This document shows, one piece after another, positions 32,831-42,264 of a stretch of 53,091 nt of DNA. Origin of the DNA: Phycisphaerae bacterium (lineage in GTDB: Bacteria; Planctomycetota; Phycisphaerae; SM23-33); assembly GCA_009783465.1 (NCBI GenBank), contig WRDM01000015.1:1-53091 (forward strand), written 5' to 3'. A model generated the notes under the pieces. The model saw only the letters and a program-made list of their open reading frames with translations. It did no database searches and was not told the DNA's origin. How positions within the stretch are numbered: the first letter of the stretch is position 1; every line of letters begins with the position of its first letter. Both the position numbers and the translations under genes were made by a program.

Positions 32831-33841
32831 TTATTGAAACCACAGGCCGGTGATTTGATCGTTGGCGTCAAAGACGATTTTCACATCGACGGTAGCGCGT
32901 TCGAACTGGCACGTCACGAAGGCAACGCGGTAGTCGCCCTGCGTGGCGGTGCGGCTGCCGAGTTGTTTTTGATACGGGCCGCATTGTGTCATCAAATCCC
33001 GCCATGCCTTGCGCAACGCGGGTTCCGACAGGCCTTTTTTCATGACGGGGTGGAACTGCGCGACGGCGGCATCGAAATCTTCCCGGACCAACAGATCGAC
33101 AAACTGCTCACCGGATTGTTGCAGAGACTCCATCGCCGGCGCGGCCGTCTGCGACGCCGTCATCGCCGGCGGCGTTATATGTTGCTGCGTCACGGCCATG
33201 AGTCCCTGGAAACCGCCCTGCGCCAACAGTTCAGCCAATATCAACGCGACGATGAACGTGCCGATCGCCCTGCCTCCCTTGATGTTGCAGGAGACACTGT
33301 AGCCCTTGTACATCAGGTACACCATCCAGCAGACGAGCGAAATGCCGACGATAACAACGAGCACGACCACCACGATGTCCATCACGCTGCTGTCGATGGC
33401 CGCCTCGGGATGCCGGATCTGCTGCACCTTGCGATCGCCAAGCCGCATGAGCGCATCGGCCGACACGAACAGGAGCAGCCCCGTAAACAGCGACGGCCAG
33501 CGTGCCAACGCCTGCGTGCCAAACACGTCGATCGCGCGGAAAGACGTCTTCGAAAAAATTTTCCCGGCGATCAGCAGCAGCACGGCCATGCTCACCCACG
33601 CGATGACGCCCTCGGCCAGGAATGCCCACAACGGAAACGTCAGGTGCAGCACATGCAGGCTGAGCACACCGTTGAAATGAATGTTTTTCAACGAACCAAG
33701 CCAGCCGATGAACAAAATGACGGCCAGCCCAATGAGCAGCGCCTTGCCGCCCGCGACGTAGTGAAACGGGTTGAACAACAGCGTCGTGATTCTATAGCGG
33801 CTGGGCGTGGCCAATTCTTCGTGGGGATTTGCCGAAGTCAT
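32831..33841 (-). CDS. YIP1-like membrane protein with C-terminal DUF3887
   Basis: A 336-aa protein. Residues about 1-220 are a five-helix YIP1-like membrane domain starting LLFNPFHYVAGGKALLIGLA. Residues about 235-336 match a DUF3887-type soluble domain (FVDLLVREDFDAAVAQFHPV, then YRVAFVTCQFERATVDVKIV and DQITGLWF). Its start overlaps the stop of the DUF2089 gene by 4 nt (33838-33841), so expression is coupled. DUF3887 domains are thought to be extracytoplasmic. Function unknown; the arrangement suggests a membrane module controlled by the DUF2089 protein. Confidence 0.72.
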   Translation of the reverse strand: MTSANPHEELATPSRYRITTLLFNPFHYVAGGKALLIGLAVILFIGWLGSLKNIHFNGVLSLHVLHLTFPLWAFLAEGVIAWVSMAVLLLIAGKIFSKTSFRAIDVFGTQALARWPSLFTGLLLFVSADALMRLGDRKVQQIRHPEAAIDSSVMDIVVVVLVVIVGISLVCWMVYLMYKGYSVSCNIKGGRAIGTFIVALILAELLAQGGFQGLMAVTQQHITPPAMTASQTAAPAMESLQQSGEQFVDLLVREDFDAAVAQFHPVMKKGLSEPALRKAWRDLMTQCGPYQKQLGSRTATQGDYRVAFVTCQFERATVDVKIVFDANDQITGLWFQ

Positions 33842-34131
33842 TTTTTATCTTTCTTATTCGGGGAGGATTTTTTCTCGTTGAGTTTTTCGATAATCGCGTC
33901 CAGGAGGCTTCGCACCGTCGGATAGCTGAGGTTCATGTGGTCGGCCATCGCTTTCAGACTGCCGCTGGCCTGGATGAATTTGAGGATGAACTCCTGCTCC
34001 TCGTGATCCAGATTCGCCAGCGCGGGCAGCGAGTACAGTCCTTCGACTTCCGTTTCACAGGCTTCGCATCGAAGACGCTTGACCGAAAGCTTTCCCGCGC
34101 AACTCGGACAGGTTGTTGGCATTCGTTTCAT
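33838..34131 (-). CDS. DUF2089-family zinc-ribbon/HTH regulator
   Basis: A 97-aa cytoplasmic protein. A CPSCAGKLSVKRLRCEACET zinc ribbon (CxxC ... CxxC) is followed by a helix-turn-helix-like region (FILKFIQASGSLKAMADHMN, then LSYPTVRSLLDAIIEKL), the DUF2089 layout. Its 3' end overlaps the YIP1-DUF3887 gene. The promoter upstream carries an inverted repeat TTGACAT ... ATGTCAA that could be its own operator. There is no ribosome-binding site before the ATG at 34131. Confidence 0.85.
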   Translation of the reverse strand: MKRMPTTCPSCAGKLSVKRLRCEACETEVEGLYSLPALANLDHEEQEFILKFIQASGSLKAMADHMNLSYPTVRSLLDAIIEKLNEKKSSPNKKDKK

Positions 34132-34142
34132 AGTTACTTAAA

Positions 34143-34171
34143 ATTATTGACATGATTTTTACAAATGTCAA
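34143..34171 (-). promoter_or_regulatory. Promoter and possible operator of the DUF2089 operon
   Basis: On the minus strand, TTGACA (34166-34171), 17 nt, AATAAT (34143-34148). A perfect 7-nt inverted repeat TTGACAT/ATGTCAA (34147-34153 and 34165-34171) covers the -35 and spacer. Start of transcription would fall about 5 nt before the ATG. Confidence 0.62.
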
Positions 34172-34204
34172 TATTATTTTCAACAAAATGACATACACAT
34201 GCCC

Positions 34205-34262
34205 AACCGACAGGAACGTCCTGTAGCGCAAAGAGGCAAGCCCCCGCGAAACGTTCGCCGCA
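34205..34262. repeat. Half copy of palindrome family A
   Basis: GGAACGTCCTGTAGCGCAAA then GAGGCAAGCC matches the right arm of copy A2, but no left arm is present. It lies between the radical SAM stop and the DUF2089 promoter. Confidence 0.6.
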
Positions 34263-34281
34263 TACGAACGCGATCCGCTCA

Positions 34282-35274
34282 TCAATAGTTTTGGTTGTAA
34301 AAACTCCCCGGCGTCAGGTCCGGGGGTGTCGGACGGGCGTGATGGAACAGAAACTTGCGGATGTGAAAGCAGAGATCGCACTTGGAAACATAGCCTGCCG
34401 GGTCGGGCTCATAACCGAACGTTCGCGCGTAACTCAGCAGGCTGCCCGTGCCACCCGCGAGAAGGCGTGACAGCACCGGGTAGTTCATCGGGTCGAGTGG
34501 TTTATCCCAATTCCTCAAAATCACGTCCAGGTCGTCGATCAAAATCCCCATGCCCGTGCAGCCGGGCGGGACGTAGCAACCCAGGTAGTCCACGTGGAAA
34601 TGGCTGGTGTTTCGCAATTCTCCGCACGGTTGCAGCCATTCACTGGCTGGTTTTTTCTTGCCGAATTTTCTGTGCAGATTCAACGCCCGTCCATTGAATC
34701 GCATGCCGTATTCGCTCGCACATTGGCTGATGACGTCATGGCCGAGAACTTCCGCCATCGCCGCCCCAGTGTAGGTTTTCATCGGGTCGAGTTTGCTCAG
34801 CAATGGCAGATACCGTTGTTGCCATACGAAATACGACACGCCGGTTTCTTCCAGCAGCCGGATCAGTTTTTTCGGCTTCCAGAACGGGACGAATTCCACG
34901 TGAAACGGATCCGCGGAGACCATGATCGGCGCCCCGCCGCCGGCGCGCGTCACGGTAGCCAGGTTCCGCCGGTCGCGCGCGTCGTCGCCGGTGATCCACG
35001 CGCCGTTGGTTTCGATGTACTCCAGCGACAGGCCGCTCGCGATAATCGCTTGGCACAACGTCACCAGTCCGTCGACGTTCAGGAACGGCTCGCCGCCGCC
35101 GATGTGCACGCCGGGACAGCCAAGCCGCCGCAGTTGGCCGCAAACGCGGACGGCAGTCGGTTCGTCCATGTAGCCCGGCTCCGCAGACGGCGAACAGCCG
35201 TACAGGCAGTGGCCGCACGCGGCGGGACAGCGGTAGTTGGCGATGATTCCACCGGAGGATAAACGCGTGGTCAT
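34282..35274 (-). CDS. Radical SAM protein with C-terminal cysteines
   Basis: A 330-aa radical SAM enzyme. The [4Fe-4S] motif is CPAACGHCLYGC (CxxxCxxC at residues about 16-23), followed by GGGEPFLN (the GGE SAM-binding motif) and YIETNGAWIT. Additional cysteines at PCGELRN, YVPPGCTGMG and KCDLCFHIRKF suggest an auxiliary cluster of SPASM/twitch type. The reaction is not evident. Its start overlaps the CDF transporter stop (ATGA, 35271-35274), so it is the third gene of a coupled secA-CDF unit. Candidate roles are peptide or protein modification, or metal-cofactor work, by inference only. Confidence 0.85.
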   Translation of the reverse strand: MTTRLSSGGIIANYRCPAACGHCLYGCSPSAEPGYMDEPTAVRVCGQLRRLGCPGVHIGGGEPFLNVDGLVTLCQAIIASGLSLEYIETNGAWITGDDARDRRNLATVTRAGGGAPIMVSADPFHVEFVPFWKPKKLIRLLEETGVSYFVWQQRYLPLLSKLDPMKTYTGAAMAEVLGHDVISQCASEYGMRFNGRALNLHRKFGKKKPASEWLQPCGELRNTSHFHVDYLGCYVPPGCTGMGILIDDLDVILRNWDKPLDPMNYPVLSRLLAGGTGSLLSYARTFGYEPDPAGYVSKCDLCFHIRKFLFHHARPTPPDLTPGSFYNQNY

Positions 35275-36236
35275 TCGTGTTTCCCGAATTCGCAGTTACC
35301 GTGGCAGGGTTCGACGTGGACGATGACGTTGCAGGGATCGAAGTGGTCTTCGATGTCGCCGGCGAGGTGGTGGCAGAGGCGGTGGCTTTCCTCGACGGTC
35401 ATGTTGGGTTCGACCCAGATGTGGAAATCGACGAAGCGTCGGCTGCCCGCTTTTCGCGTGCGGATTTTGTGGAAGCCGTGCACCGCCGGCGCGTGCTTGA
35501 TGAGCAGTTCGCGGATCCAGGCAACTTCGTCCTTGGGCAGGTTGCGGTCGGTGAGGTCGCGCGTGGATTTGACGGTGAGGTCCCAGGCCGCCCGCAGGAT
35601 GAACACCGCCACCACGATGGCGGCAATCGGGTCGATCCAATGGAGTTGGTTCCGCCAGTGCTGTTTGTCGTCGATGGGCAGCAGGTCGATCACGAAGCCG
35701 CCGAGGAAGATCAGCGCCAGGCCCCCCATGACGCCAAGGGAAGTCCACACGTCGGTGCGGAGGTGCCACGCGTCGGCCTGGAGGGCGATGCTGTCGGTTT
35801 TCCGCCCGACGCGGAAGAGGTTGGCACTCACTCGCCAGTTGACCAGGGCGGAAATGCCCATGACGGCCACGCCCGCCAGCGGCGCGGAGACGCCCTCGCC
35901 GGTGGGGTTGCCGATGCGGTGGGCGGCCTCGTAGATGATCCAGCCGGCCGCGACGAAAATCAGCAGCGCCTCGATCGCGCCGGAGAGATTTTCCACTTTT
36001 TCATGCCCGAACGTGTGATCCTCGTCGGCGGGTTTTGCGCTGGCCTTGACGGCGAACAGCGCGATGACGGCGGCGATGAGATCCATGGCGGAATGGATGG
36101 CTTCGGAGATGATCGCGACCGATCCGATCATCACGCCCACGACAAGTTTGAACACGACGAGGCAGGTGTTGGAGACCACCGAAATCGCCGCGGCGCGTTT
36201 TTTGATTTTGTGAATGTCGGCCAGCCTGCCTCTCAT
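35271..36236 (-). CDS. Cation diffusion facilitator (CDF) metal transporter
   Basis: A 321-aa inner-membrane metal:proton antiporter. Six helices with site-A motifs [13 protein letters not shown] (helix II) and [15 protein letters not shown] (helix V; the AD-H--TDV pattern). The region [13 protein letters not shown] is the conserved cytosolic loop, and the C-terminal cytoplasmic domain contains [20 protein letters not shown]. The His/Asp set fits Zn, Fe, Co or Mn export. The C-terminus ends [11 protein letters not shown], adding possible metal ligands. The ATG at 36236 overlaps the secA stop. Upstream in-frame codons lie inside secA. Confidence 0.9.
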   Translation of the reverse strand: MRGRLADIHKIKKRAAAISVVSNTCLVVFKLVVGVMIGSVAIISEAIHSAMDLIAAVIALFAVKASAKPADEDHTFGHEKVENLSGAIEALLIFVAAGWIIYEAAHRIGNPTGEGVSAPLAGVAVMGISALVNWRVSANLFRVGRKTDSIALQADAWHLRTDVWTSLGVMGGLALIFLGGFVIDLLPIDDKQHWRNQLHWIDPIAAIVVAVFILRAAWDLTVKSTRDLTDRNLPKDEVAWIRELLIKHAPAVHGFHKIRTRKAGSRRFVDFHIWVEPNMTVEESHRLCHHLAGDIEDHFDPCNVIVHVEPCHGNCEFGKHE

Positions 36237-39200
36237 GCATCTTTTCCGTGACACTGTTTGTACTTCTTCCCACTGCCGCACGGGCAGGGGTCGTTTCGGC
36301 CGACTTTCGGTTCGTCGCGACGAATGGGTTCCAGTTTGGCCGGCGCGGTGCTGGCGGCGGCCTGCTCGGCCAGGTTTTGCGACAGGTGATCGTACCCCTG
36401 CAACTGCTGATGCACCTGGCTGGAAACGTTGTAGACATTCCGCACGCGCTCGCCGGCGCGGATGCGGATCTTGAAAATCATGTCCGTCACTTTGTCGCGA
36501 ATGACGCGGAACATCTCCTGGAACATCGACGAGCCTTCGCTCTTGAACGCCACGCGCGGGTCACGCTCGGCATACCCCCGCAGGCCGATGCCCGAACGCA
36601 ACTGATCCATCGCCAGCAGGTGATCCACCCAGGCCGTGTCGAAAATCTGCAACAGCACGAACCGCTCCAGTTCCGTCACCTCGCGGCGGATAAACTGCCT
36701 GCCCGCCCGTACCAGCACACCGAACGTGTCCTCGCCCAGCGTCGCCGCGTCCAGCTCCGTGTCGAACCGCGCCTTGGCGAACTCGACGGCCTTGTCCACC
36801 TTCGGATGATTCCCCACCGCCGTCCGAACCGCCTGCTCGATCGTCTCGTCCTTCGACCACCGCTCGCTTAACTCCTGCAATTCTTTCGCGACATCCTCGA
36901 CCTTGCGGTCCTTGAGCGTCTCGGCCGAGAACCCCGCGTCGAATTTGCTGTTGGCCCACTGCGCCAAGGCCTCCAGCGCGTACGCGCTGTCGGCGCCCGC
37001 CGCGCCGAGCGTCCGCTCCAGGATGAACTCCACCGGGCAGTTCACTTCCAGCCGGTGATACATGGTGGCAACGACCTTGCGAAGCGCCGCCCCGGCCGTC
37101 TCCGGCGTGGCCAGGCCTTCCTCGCCAAGTTCCTCGCTCTTGACTTCGACGCCGAAATGGTCCGTCGCCCATTTCGCCAACATCCGCTGCGAATAGGCCG
37201 GGTCGAGATACGGCTCCATGCCCGAGAGGTCCATCGCGTCGATGCGTTCCGACGCGGCCTCGCTGAGCATCGCCTCCACCTCGTCGGGCTGCATGCCGCG
37301 AAGCTTCGCCTGTGACACATTCACGCCGAACCGCGACATCGCCCACGACGCCATCCCCTTGACGTCCCACTCCTCGGCGGGCGTCTCCTCGTCCATGTAC
37401 TCGCCCAGCGTCATGTTGATGACGGCGCCGGCTTCCTCCTTCGCGCTGGTGCGAAGCTGCGCGTCCAGCCGGGGCTCGTCCTCGGGACCCTCGAATTTCA
37501 ACTGGTCGTCGCGCACGGCCATCTGCAACGTGTTGCGCGCCCACTCGGCCAACTGCTTCGACGCGTACCGCCCACCGAGATACTCCGCCGTCGCGTCGTC
37601 GATCACCTTGTCGAGCATCTCGCGGACCATCGTGTCCAGCCCGAGGCCGTGAAGAATCTGCTGCCGCTGCCGATAGAACGCGTGCCGCTGGTAATCCATC
37701 ACTTCGTCGTAATCCAGCAGGTTTTTGCGGATTTCGAAGTTACGTTCCTCGACTTTCTTCTGCGCCTTGGCGATGCCTCGCGACACCATGCCGTGCTCGA
37801 TCGACTCGCTGCCGACAAGCCCCAGCCGGCCCATCAGTTTCAACGTCGCCTCGCCCGCGAAGATCGACATCAGATCGTCACGCAGCGACAGGAAGAAGCG
37901 ACTCGAACCGGGATCGCCCTGCCGGCCCGCGCGGCCTCGGAGCTGGTTGTCGATACGCCGCGCCTCGTGACGCTCCGTGCCGACAATGTGCAGCCCGCAC
38001 GGCACGCGAGCGCAGCACTCGGTTCGGCCCCGGTCGGGAAACGCGTCGTCCAGTTTGGGTTTGAAGCAGTGGGCGCACCTGGTGGCCGCGTTGTACTGCG
38101 GACAGCGGATGCAGCATTTCGTCGTGCCGGTCGGGAAGAGCGATTCGGCCTTGACGCCGAGTTCGGCGAGTTTTTCCGCGGGCGGAACCTTGCAATGGGC
38201 CCACACGACGGCGGGCGCGAGCTTGATGTCCGTGCCGCGACCGGCCATGTTCGTCGCGATCGTCACGTTGCCGACCATCTGCGTGCTGCCGGACTTGAGC
38301 GGGTGCTGCTGCCCGGCCTTGGCGACGATGTCCGACTCGCGCGCGACGTTCTCCGGCCTGGCGTTGAGCACCTCGTGCTCGATGCCGTACCGCCGCGTCA
38401 GCGCCTGGCTGAGCCGCTCGCTCTTCTCCACGCTCGTCGTGCCCACCAGCACGGGCCGGCCGGCTGAACTGTACTCGTGAACCTCCTCGACAATCGCGTT
38501 GAACTTGTCGTCCACCGTCGCGTAAATTTTGTCGTTGTGGTCCACGCGATTCACAGGCCGGTGCGTCGGCACCGCGCCGACGTCCAGCTTGTAAATCTTC
38601 ATGAACTCATTCGCCTCGGTCATGGCCGTGCCGGTCATGCCCGCCAGCTTTTTGTACATCTTGAAATAATTCTGAATCGTCACCGTCGCGATGGTCTGCG
38701 TCTCTTCCTTGACCTTGACGCGTTCCTTCGCCTCGACGGCCTGGTGCAGCCCGTCGGACCACTGCCGGCCCTCCATCAACCGCCCCGTGAACGTGTCGAC
38801 GATCACGATCTCGCCGTTCTGCACGACGTAATCCACGTCGCGTTCGTACACCACGTGGGCGCGCAGCGCGTTCTCCATCAGGTGCGGCCATTCCATGTTC
38901 GTGCCCACGTAGAAACTGCCGACGCCCGCGATTTCCTGCGCGACCGTCACGCCCTCGTGCGTCAGGTGGGCGGCCTTTTTGTCGCGCTCCACCTCGTAGT
39001 GCCTCACGCAGGCGTTTTGATCCGCCTCGGCCTGGTCCATCTGCTCGTGCGCCTTGGCGAGCCGCTTGCGGACGGTCTCGGCGTCGCCTTTGTGCAGTTC
39101 ACCCTGGAGGCTCTTGATTTCGCGTTTGAGGGCTTCGACGCGGTTGTTGGCGTTTTCCCACGCGCGGTTTCGTCCGACCAGTTCTCGCGCGACGGCATCG

Positions 39201-39946
39201 GCTTTGCGGAAGCGTTCGGCGTCGCCGCGGGCCGGGCCGGAGATGATCAGCGGCGTGCGGGCTTCGTCGATCAGGATCGAGTCCACTTCGTCGATGATGG
39301 CGAAATCCAGGCTGGTCTGCACCTGCTCCTCGGTGGAGCTTTTGGTGTTATCGCGAAGGTAATCGAAGCCGAACTCGCTGTTCATGCCGTAAATCACGTC
39401 GCGCTGATAGGCGTCCTTGCGAACGCCCGCGCCGCCGTAGGCGGGCATCGCCGACGTGATGAACCCCACCGACACGCCCAGCAATTCGAAAATCGGCGCG
39501 GCGAATTCCGCGTCGCGCTGCACCAGGTAATCGTTGGTGGTCACGACGTGCGCCTTCAGCCCGTCCAGCACGGCCATGTAAATGGCAGGGTAACACGCGA
39601 TGGTTTTGCCTTCGCCGGTGGAGGCTTCGCTGATCCAGCCTTCGTCGAGGATCTGGGCGGCCACGAGTTGGACGTCGAAGTGGCGGTGGTTACGGGCACG
39701 TCGGCTGGCTTCGCGGATAAGGGCGAACGCCTCGGCCCTGATGTCGTCACGACGCACCGTGCCCTCGGCGCGGAGTTTTCGCAACTCCAGGCTGCGGGCG
39801 CGGAGCTGCTCGTCGCTCATGGCCTGCACGGTCGGCTCGAGCGGGTTGACCTGCTCGAGCACGAACTTCATCCGACTTTTCACGATCCGCTCGTTGCGGG
39901 AGCCGCCGAGCAGTTTTAAAAACAGCTTGCCGATGACTGGAATCAT
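36233..39946 (-). CDS. secA: Preprotein translocase ATPase SecA, enlarged
   Basis: A 1237-aa SecA (E. coli 901 aa). It drives export through SecYEG. Motifs: STGEGKT (Walker A, 109-115), [20 protein letters not shown] (216-235), [10 protein letters not shown] and [20 protein letters not shown], and a C-terminal zinc-binding SEC-C motif ([20 protein letters not shown]). Two additions stand out: a Cys-rich insert at about 581-650 ([27 protein letters not shown]), and an expanded region at about 797-1075 in which an approximately 18-residue motif ([18 protein letters not shown] type) recurs five times. The ATG at 39946 gives the normal N-terminus; its ribosome-binding site is weak. Its stop overlaps the CDF start. 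Confidence 0.95.
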   Translation of the reverse strand: MIPVIGKLFLKLLGGSRNERIVKSRMKFVLEQVNPLEPTVQAMSDEQLRARSLELRKLRAEGTVRRDDIRAEAFALIREASRRARNHRHFDVQLVAAQILDEGWISEASTGEGKTIACYPAIYMAVLDGLKAHVVTTNDYLVQRDAEFAAPIFELLGVSVGFITSAMPAYGGAGVRKDAYQRDVIYGMNSEFGFDYLRDNTKSSTEEQVQTSLDFAIIDEVDSILIDEARTPLIISGPARGDAERFRKADAVARELVGRNRAWENANNRVEALKREIKSLQGELHKGDAETVRKRLAKAHEQMDQAEADQNACVRHYEVERDKKAAHLTHEGVTVAQEIAGVGSFYVGTNMEWPHLMENALRAHVVYERDVDYVVQNGEIVIVDTFTGRLMEGRQWSDGLHQAVEAKERVKVKEETQTIATVTIQNYFKMYKKLAGMTGTAMTEANEFMKIYKLDVGAVPTHRPVNRVDHNDKIYATVDDKFNAIVEEVHEYSSAGRPVLVGTTSVEKSERLSQALTRRYGIEHEVLNARPENVARESDIVAKAGQQHPLKSGSTQMVGNVTIATNMAGRGTDIKLAPAVVWAHCKVPPAEKLAELGVKAESLFPTGTTKCCIRCPQYNAATRCAHCFKPKLDDAFPDRGRTECCARVPCGLHIVGTERHEARRIDNQLRGRAGRQGDPGSSRFFLSLRDDLMSIFAGEATLKLMGRLGLVGSESIEHGMVSRGIAKAQKKVEERNFEIRKNLLDYDEVMDYQRHAFYRQRQQILHGLGLDTMVREMLDKVIDDATAEYLGGRYASKQLAEWARNTLQMAVRDDQLKFEGPEDEPRLDAQLRTSAKEEAGAVINMTLGEYMDEETPAEEWDVKGMASWAMSRFGVNVSQAKLRGMQPDEVEAMLSEAASERIDAMDLSGMEPYLDPAYSQRMLAKWATDHFGVEVKSEELGEEGLATPETAGAALRKVVATMYHRLEVNCPVEFILERTLGAAGADSAYALEALAQWANSKFDAGFSAETLKDRKVEDVAKELQELSERWSKDETIEQAVRTAVGNHPKVDKAVEFAKARFDTELDAATLGEDTFGVLVRAGRQFIRREVTELERFVLLQIFDTAWVDHLLAMDQLRSGIGLRGYAERDPRVAFKSEGSSMFQEMFRVIRDKVTDMIFKIRIRAGERVRNVYNVSSQVHQQLQGYDHLSQNLAEQAAASTAPAKLEPIRRDEPKVGRNDPCPCGSGKKYKQCHGKDA

Positions 39947-40021
39947 AATGGTTTTTCTACGATGGTAACGCGCCGCAAGTTTGCCGCACATGCCGGCTTG
40001 CGAACGCAACATCCATGCCAC

Positions 40022-40176
40022 GACGGACGCAAGGGAACTCCCATGCTCCCTTCAACCCCGTCAGTATCGCCGGAAAAAGCATAGCCTGCAATAGGCTAGT
40101 GATGCAAATGCAGGGCGATCGCATCTTAATTCCCCGTTTTTTCGCGAAAAGACTGTAGGCTGCAGCCTTGCCCCCC
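40022..40176. other. secA upstream region
   Basis: A 155-nt gap between glycogen synthase and secA. On the minus strand a loose promoter (TTGCAG, 17 nt, GATACT) lies near 40055-40085. No gene or complete palindrome is seen; ATGCAAATGC at 40101 recalls the ATGCACATGCG tag elsewhere. Confidence 0.3.
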
Positions 40177-42105
40177 TCACTTGCCTGTCCGCTGCCGTAC
40201 CATATCGTACGCGTGGTCGTAGTGGCGGAGGAGGTTGCTCCAGTCGAAACGTTCGCTGGTGCTTTCGACGTTGTTTCGCAGGCTGATGCGATCGCGGCGT
40301 TCGAGTTGCGTGAAGTCATACAGCCAGTTCGTCAGTTCGTTGGCGGATTCGTCCCAGCTCTTGTAGCGGCGATGCACCACGTACATGCCGTGCTGTTGAT
40401 AGTCGGCCATGTGCTGCATCAGGTACGTGCCAAATCCCGCCAGGTCGCTGGTGACGGCGGGCACGCCACGGGCGACACACTCGGGCGGCGTGTAGCCCCA
40501 CGGCTCATAATAGCTCGGAAAAACGCCCAGGTGGCACCCGCGAACGAACTGATCGTAATCCATGCCGAACAACGGACTCGTCACCGTGATGAAATCGGGA
40601 TGGTACACGAACTTCACCGGATCGTGCGGCGAGTTGATCAGGCCGTAACTTCGCAGTTGCTGCAACACCTCGTCATGCGTGTCGTCGACGAGATCGTGCG
40701 TGACGATGGCGGGCAGGCGACGGCGTTTCCATGCCTGCATCGTGCGTCGCAGCCGAAGCCGCCAGTAATCGTCCACCAGGTCGTCGAACCGCGGCGTCTG
40801 CCCCAAGGCCGTGGAATGGAACAGATTCTCGGCCACCTGCTCCTTGATGGAATTGCACGTCTGGCGGATCTCTTCCAGAATCGCCTGGCTGCTGAGGACG
40901 TCGGGATTGACCGAGCGGAACGGCCTCTTGCTGACGAGGAAAAACACGATCGTGCGGTCGCTTCGCGCGTGCTTGAGGCGATGATTGAGCCTCGCCAACG
41001 CCTCGATCGTCAAATCGAACCCCTTGTTGCGATACTCGTATCGTCCGGAGGTGAAGAAATACATCGTGCGGTCGAGATCGAACGTGTAGCTGGGGAAAAA
41101 ATGCGCCATCACGAAGCGATGAATGCGTTCCTTGTATTCGCGGTGGAGGTTCTGGAACTCGTGCATCGCGGTGAATCGTTCGATATTCAGGCCGTTGGGC
41201 AGCAGCAGATCGGGGCCTCGACCGAGCAGGTGCTGGCATTCGTAGGCGGTGATGTCGCTGAGGGTGGTGAAGACGTGGGCGCCGTGGGCGGCCGCCCGCT
41301 CGATACGGACCTGGGCTTCGATGTTGAAGTGGCGAGCTTCTTTTTGCCAATCGACGAACGGGACGTGGTCGTAGAACCACGGGTCGTTCATGGCCAGGTA
41401 TCGTCCGAGCATGGTCGCATGCGTGGTGAAGACGATGGCGACGTCGATGTGGTCGCGTCGGAGTTCGGGGATGCACGAGCCGGCCATCCATTCGTGGAAG
41501 TGGGCGATCACGGGGCGGCGGAGCGTGTTCTGGGCCGTCAGGCAGCGGAAAAACTGCTCCACGCCGTGGCCAAACGCCAGCACGCCGTTGAGGAGCGGAT
41601 CCTCCGCCGGTGTGGGGATGCCGTGATGATCCCACAGGAAATACTTGACCCGCCCCAGCCGATCGAAGAGGCTCCATGGCTCGATGAGAATCACCTGCGG
41701 CCTGCCCGTGATCAGCCACGTGCCGTAATGCGCCCGGATGCCCTGGTCGGCCAGGGCGCGCAGGGCCTCGGCAATCCGCCCGGTGGGATGGCCTTCCTCA
41801 AATTCCGACGCGGCGGACTCGGGATTGTACGGGCCGATCAAACAGTATCGCCGCCCCCACCGCTCGATCATGCCGGGCACCTTCGACCGGATGACGGTGT
41901 AAATCCCGCCCACCTGCTGGCAGACTTCCCATGAAATTTCAAACAGCATCGGCTCGCTGGCAAAGGCAGGCCCGCTGGAGGTTTCCGCCGCCGGGGCCGA
42001 CGGCGTGGATGGCGTGGCCAATTCCTGTTCCGACGCCGCAGGCGTCCGTTCCACGGCGGCATGCGAACCATGCGAAGGTTTTCGGTGTGTTAATTTTCGC
42101 TTCAT
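40177..42105 (-). CDS. Glycogen synthase, eukaryote-type (GT3)
   Basis: A 642-aa retaining glucosyltransferase of the GT3 family, the animal/fungal glycogen synthase type, rather than the GT5 GlgA type usual in bacteria. Diagnostic segments are EISWEVCQQVGGIYTVIRSK (residues about 55-74), AHFHEWMAG, LPNGLNIERF, FFTSGRYEYRNKGFDLTIEAL and the C-terminal VFPSYYEPWGYTPPECVARG, which holds the catalytic-site Glu residues. GT3 enzymes use UDP-glucose. A disordered Ala/Pro/Ser-rich N-terminus of about 50 residues precedes the fold. AAGGA lies about 10 nt before the ATG at 42105. Divergent from ilvC. No branching enzyme or phosphorylase is nearby. Confidence 0.92.
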   Translation of the reverse strand: MKRKLTHRKPSHGSHAAVERTPAASEQELATPSTPSAPAAETSSGPAFASEPMLFEISWEVCQQVGGIYTVIRSKVPGMIERWGRRYCLIGPYNPESAASEFEEGHPTGRIAEALRALADQGIRAHYGTWLITGRPQVILIEPWSLFDRLGRVKYFLWDHHGIPTPAEDPLLNGVLAFGHGVEQFFRCLTAQNTLRRPVIAHFHEWMAGSCIPELRRDHIDVAIVFTTHATMLGRYLAMNDPWFYDHVPFVDWQKEARHFNIEAQVRIERAAAHGAHVFTTLSDITAYECQHLLGRGPDLLLPNGLNIERFTAMHEFQNLHREYKERIHRFVMAHFFPSYTFDLDRTMYFFTSGRYEYRNKGFDLTIEALARLNHRLKHARSDRTIVFFLVSKRPFRSVNPDVLSSQAILEEIRQTCNSIKEQVAENLFHSTALGQTPRFDDLVDDYWRLRLRRTMQAWKRRRLPAIVTHDLVDDTHDEVLQQLRSYGLINSPHDPVKFVYHPDFITVTSPLFGMDYDQFVRGCHLGVFPSYYEPWGYTPPECVARGVPAVTSDLAGFGTYLMQHMADYQQHGMYVVHRRYKSWDESANELTNWLYDFTQLERRDRISLRNNVESTSERFDWSNLLRHYDHAYDMVRQRTGK

Positions 42106-42198
42106 GTGTCCACGTCCTTGCTATGAAAAATCCGTGTACAACCCGACCACACGACGTACGTTACATCATCGGCCGACCGACGACGAAAGCATTAACCG

Positions 42199-42228
42199 TT
42201 GACGCCGCCATGGCTGTGCGGGTACAGT
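42199..42228 (+). promoter_or_regulatory. Candidate ilvC promoter
   Basis: TTGACG (42199-42204), 18 nt, TACAGT (42223-42228), leaving a leader of about 30 nt. No Val/Leu/Ile-rich leader ORF is seen here, in contrast to ilvB. Confidence 0.45.
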
Positions 42229-42264
42229 TATCGGTTCGCATTCACCAGAATAAGGAGCGAAACA

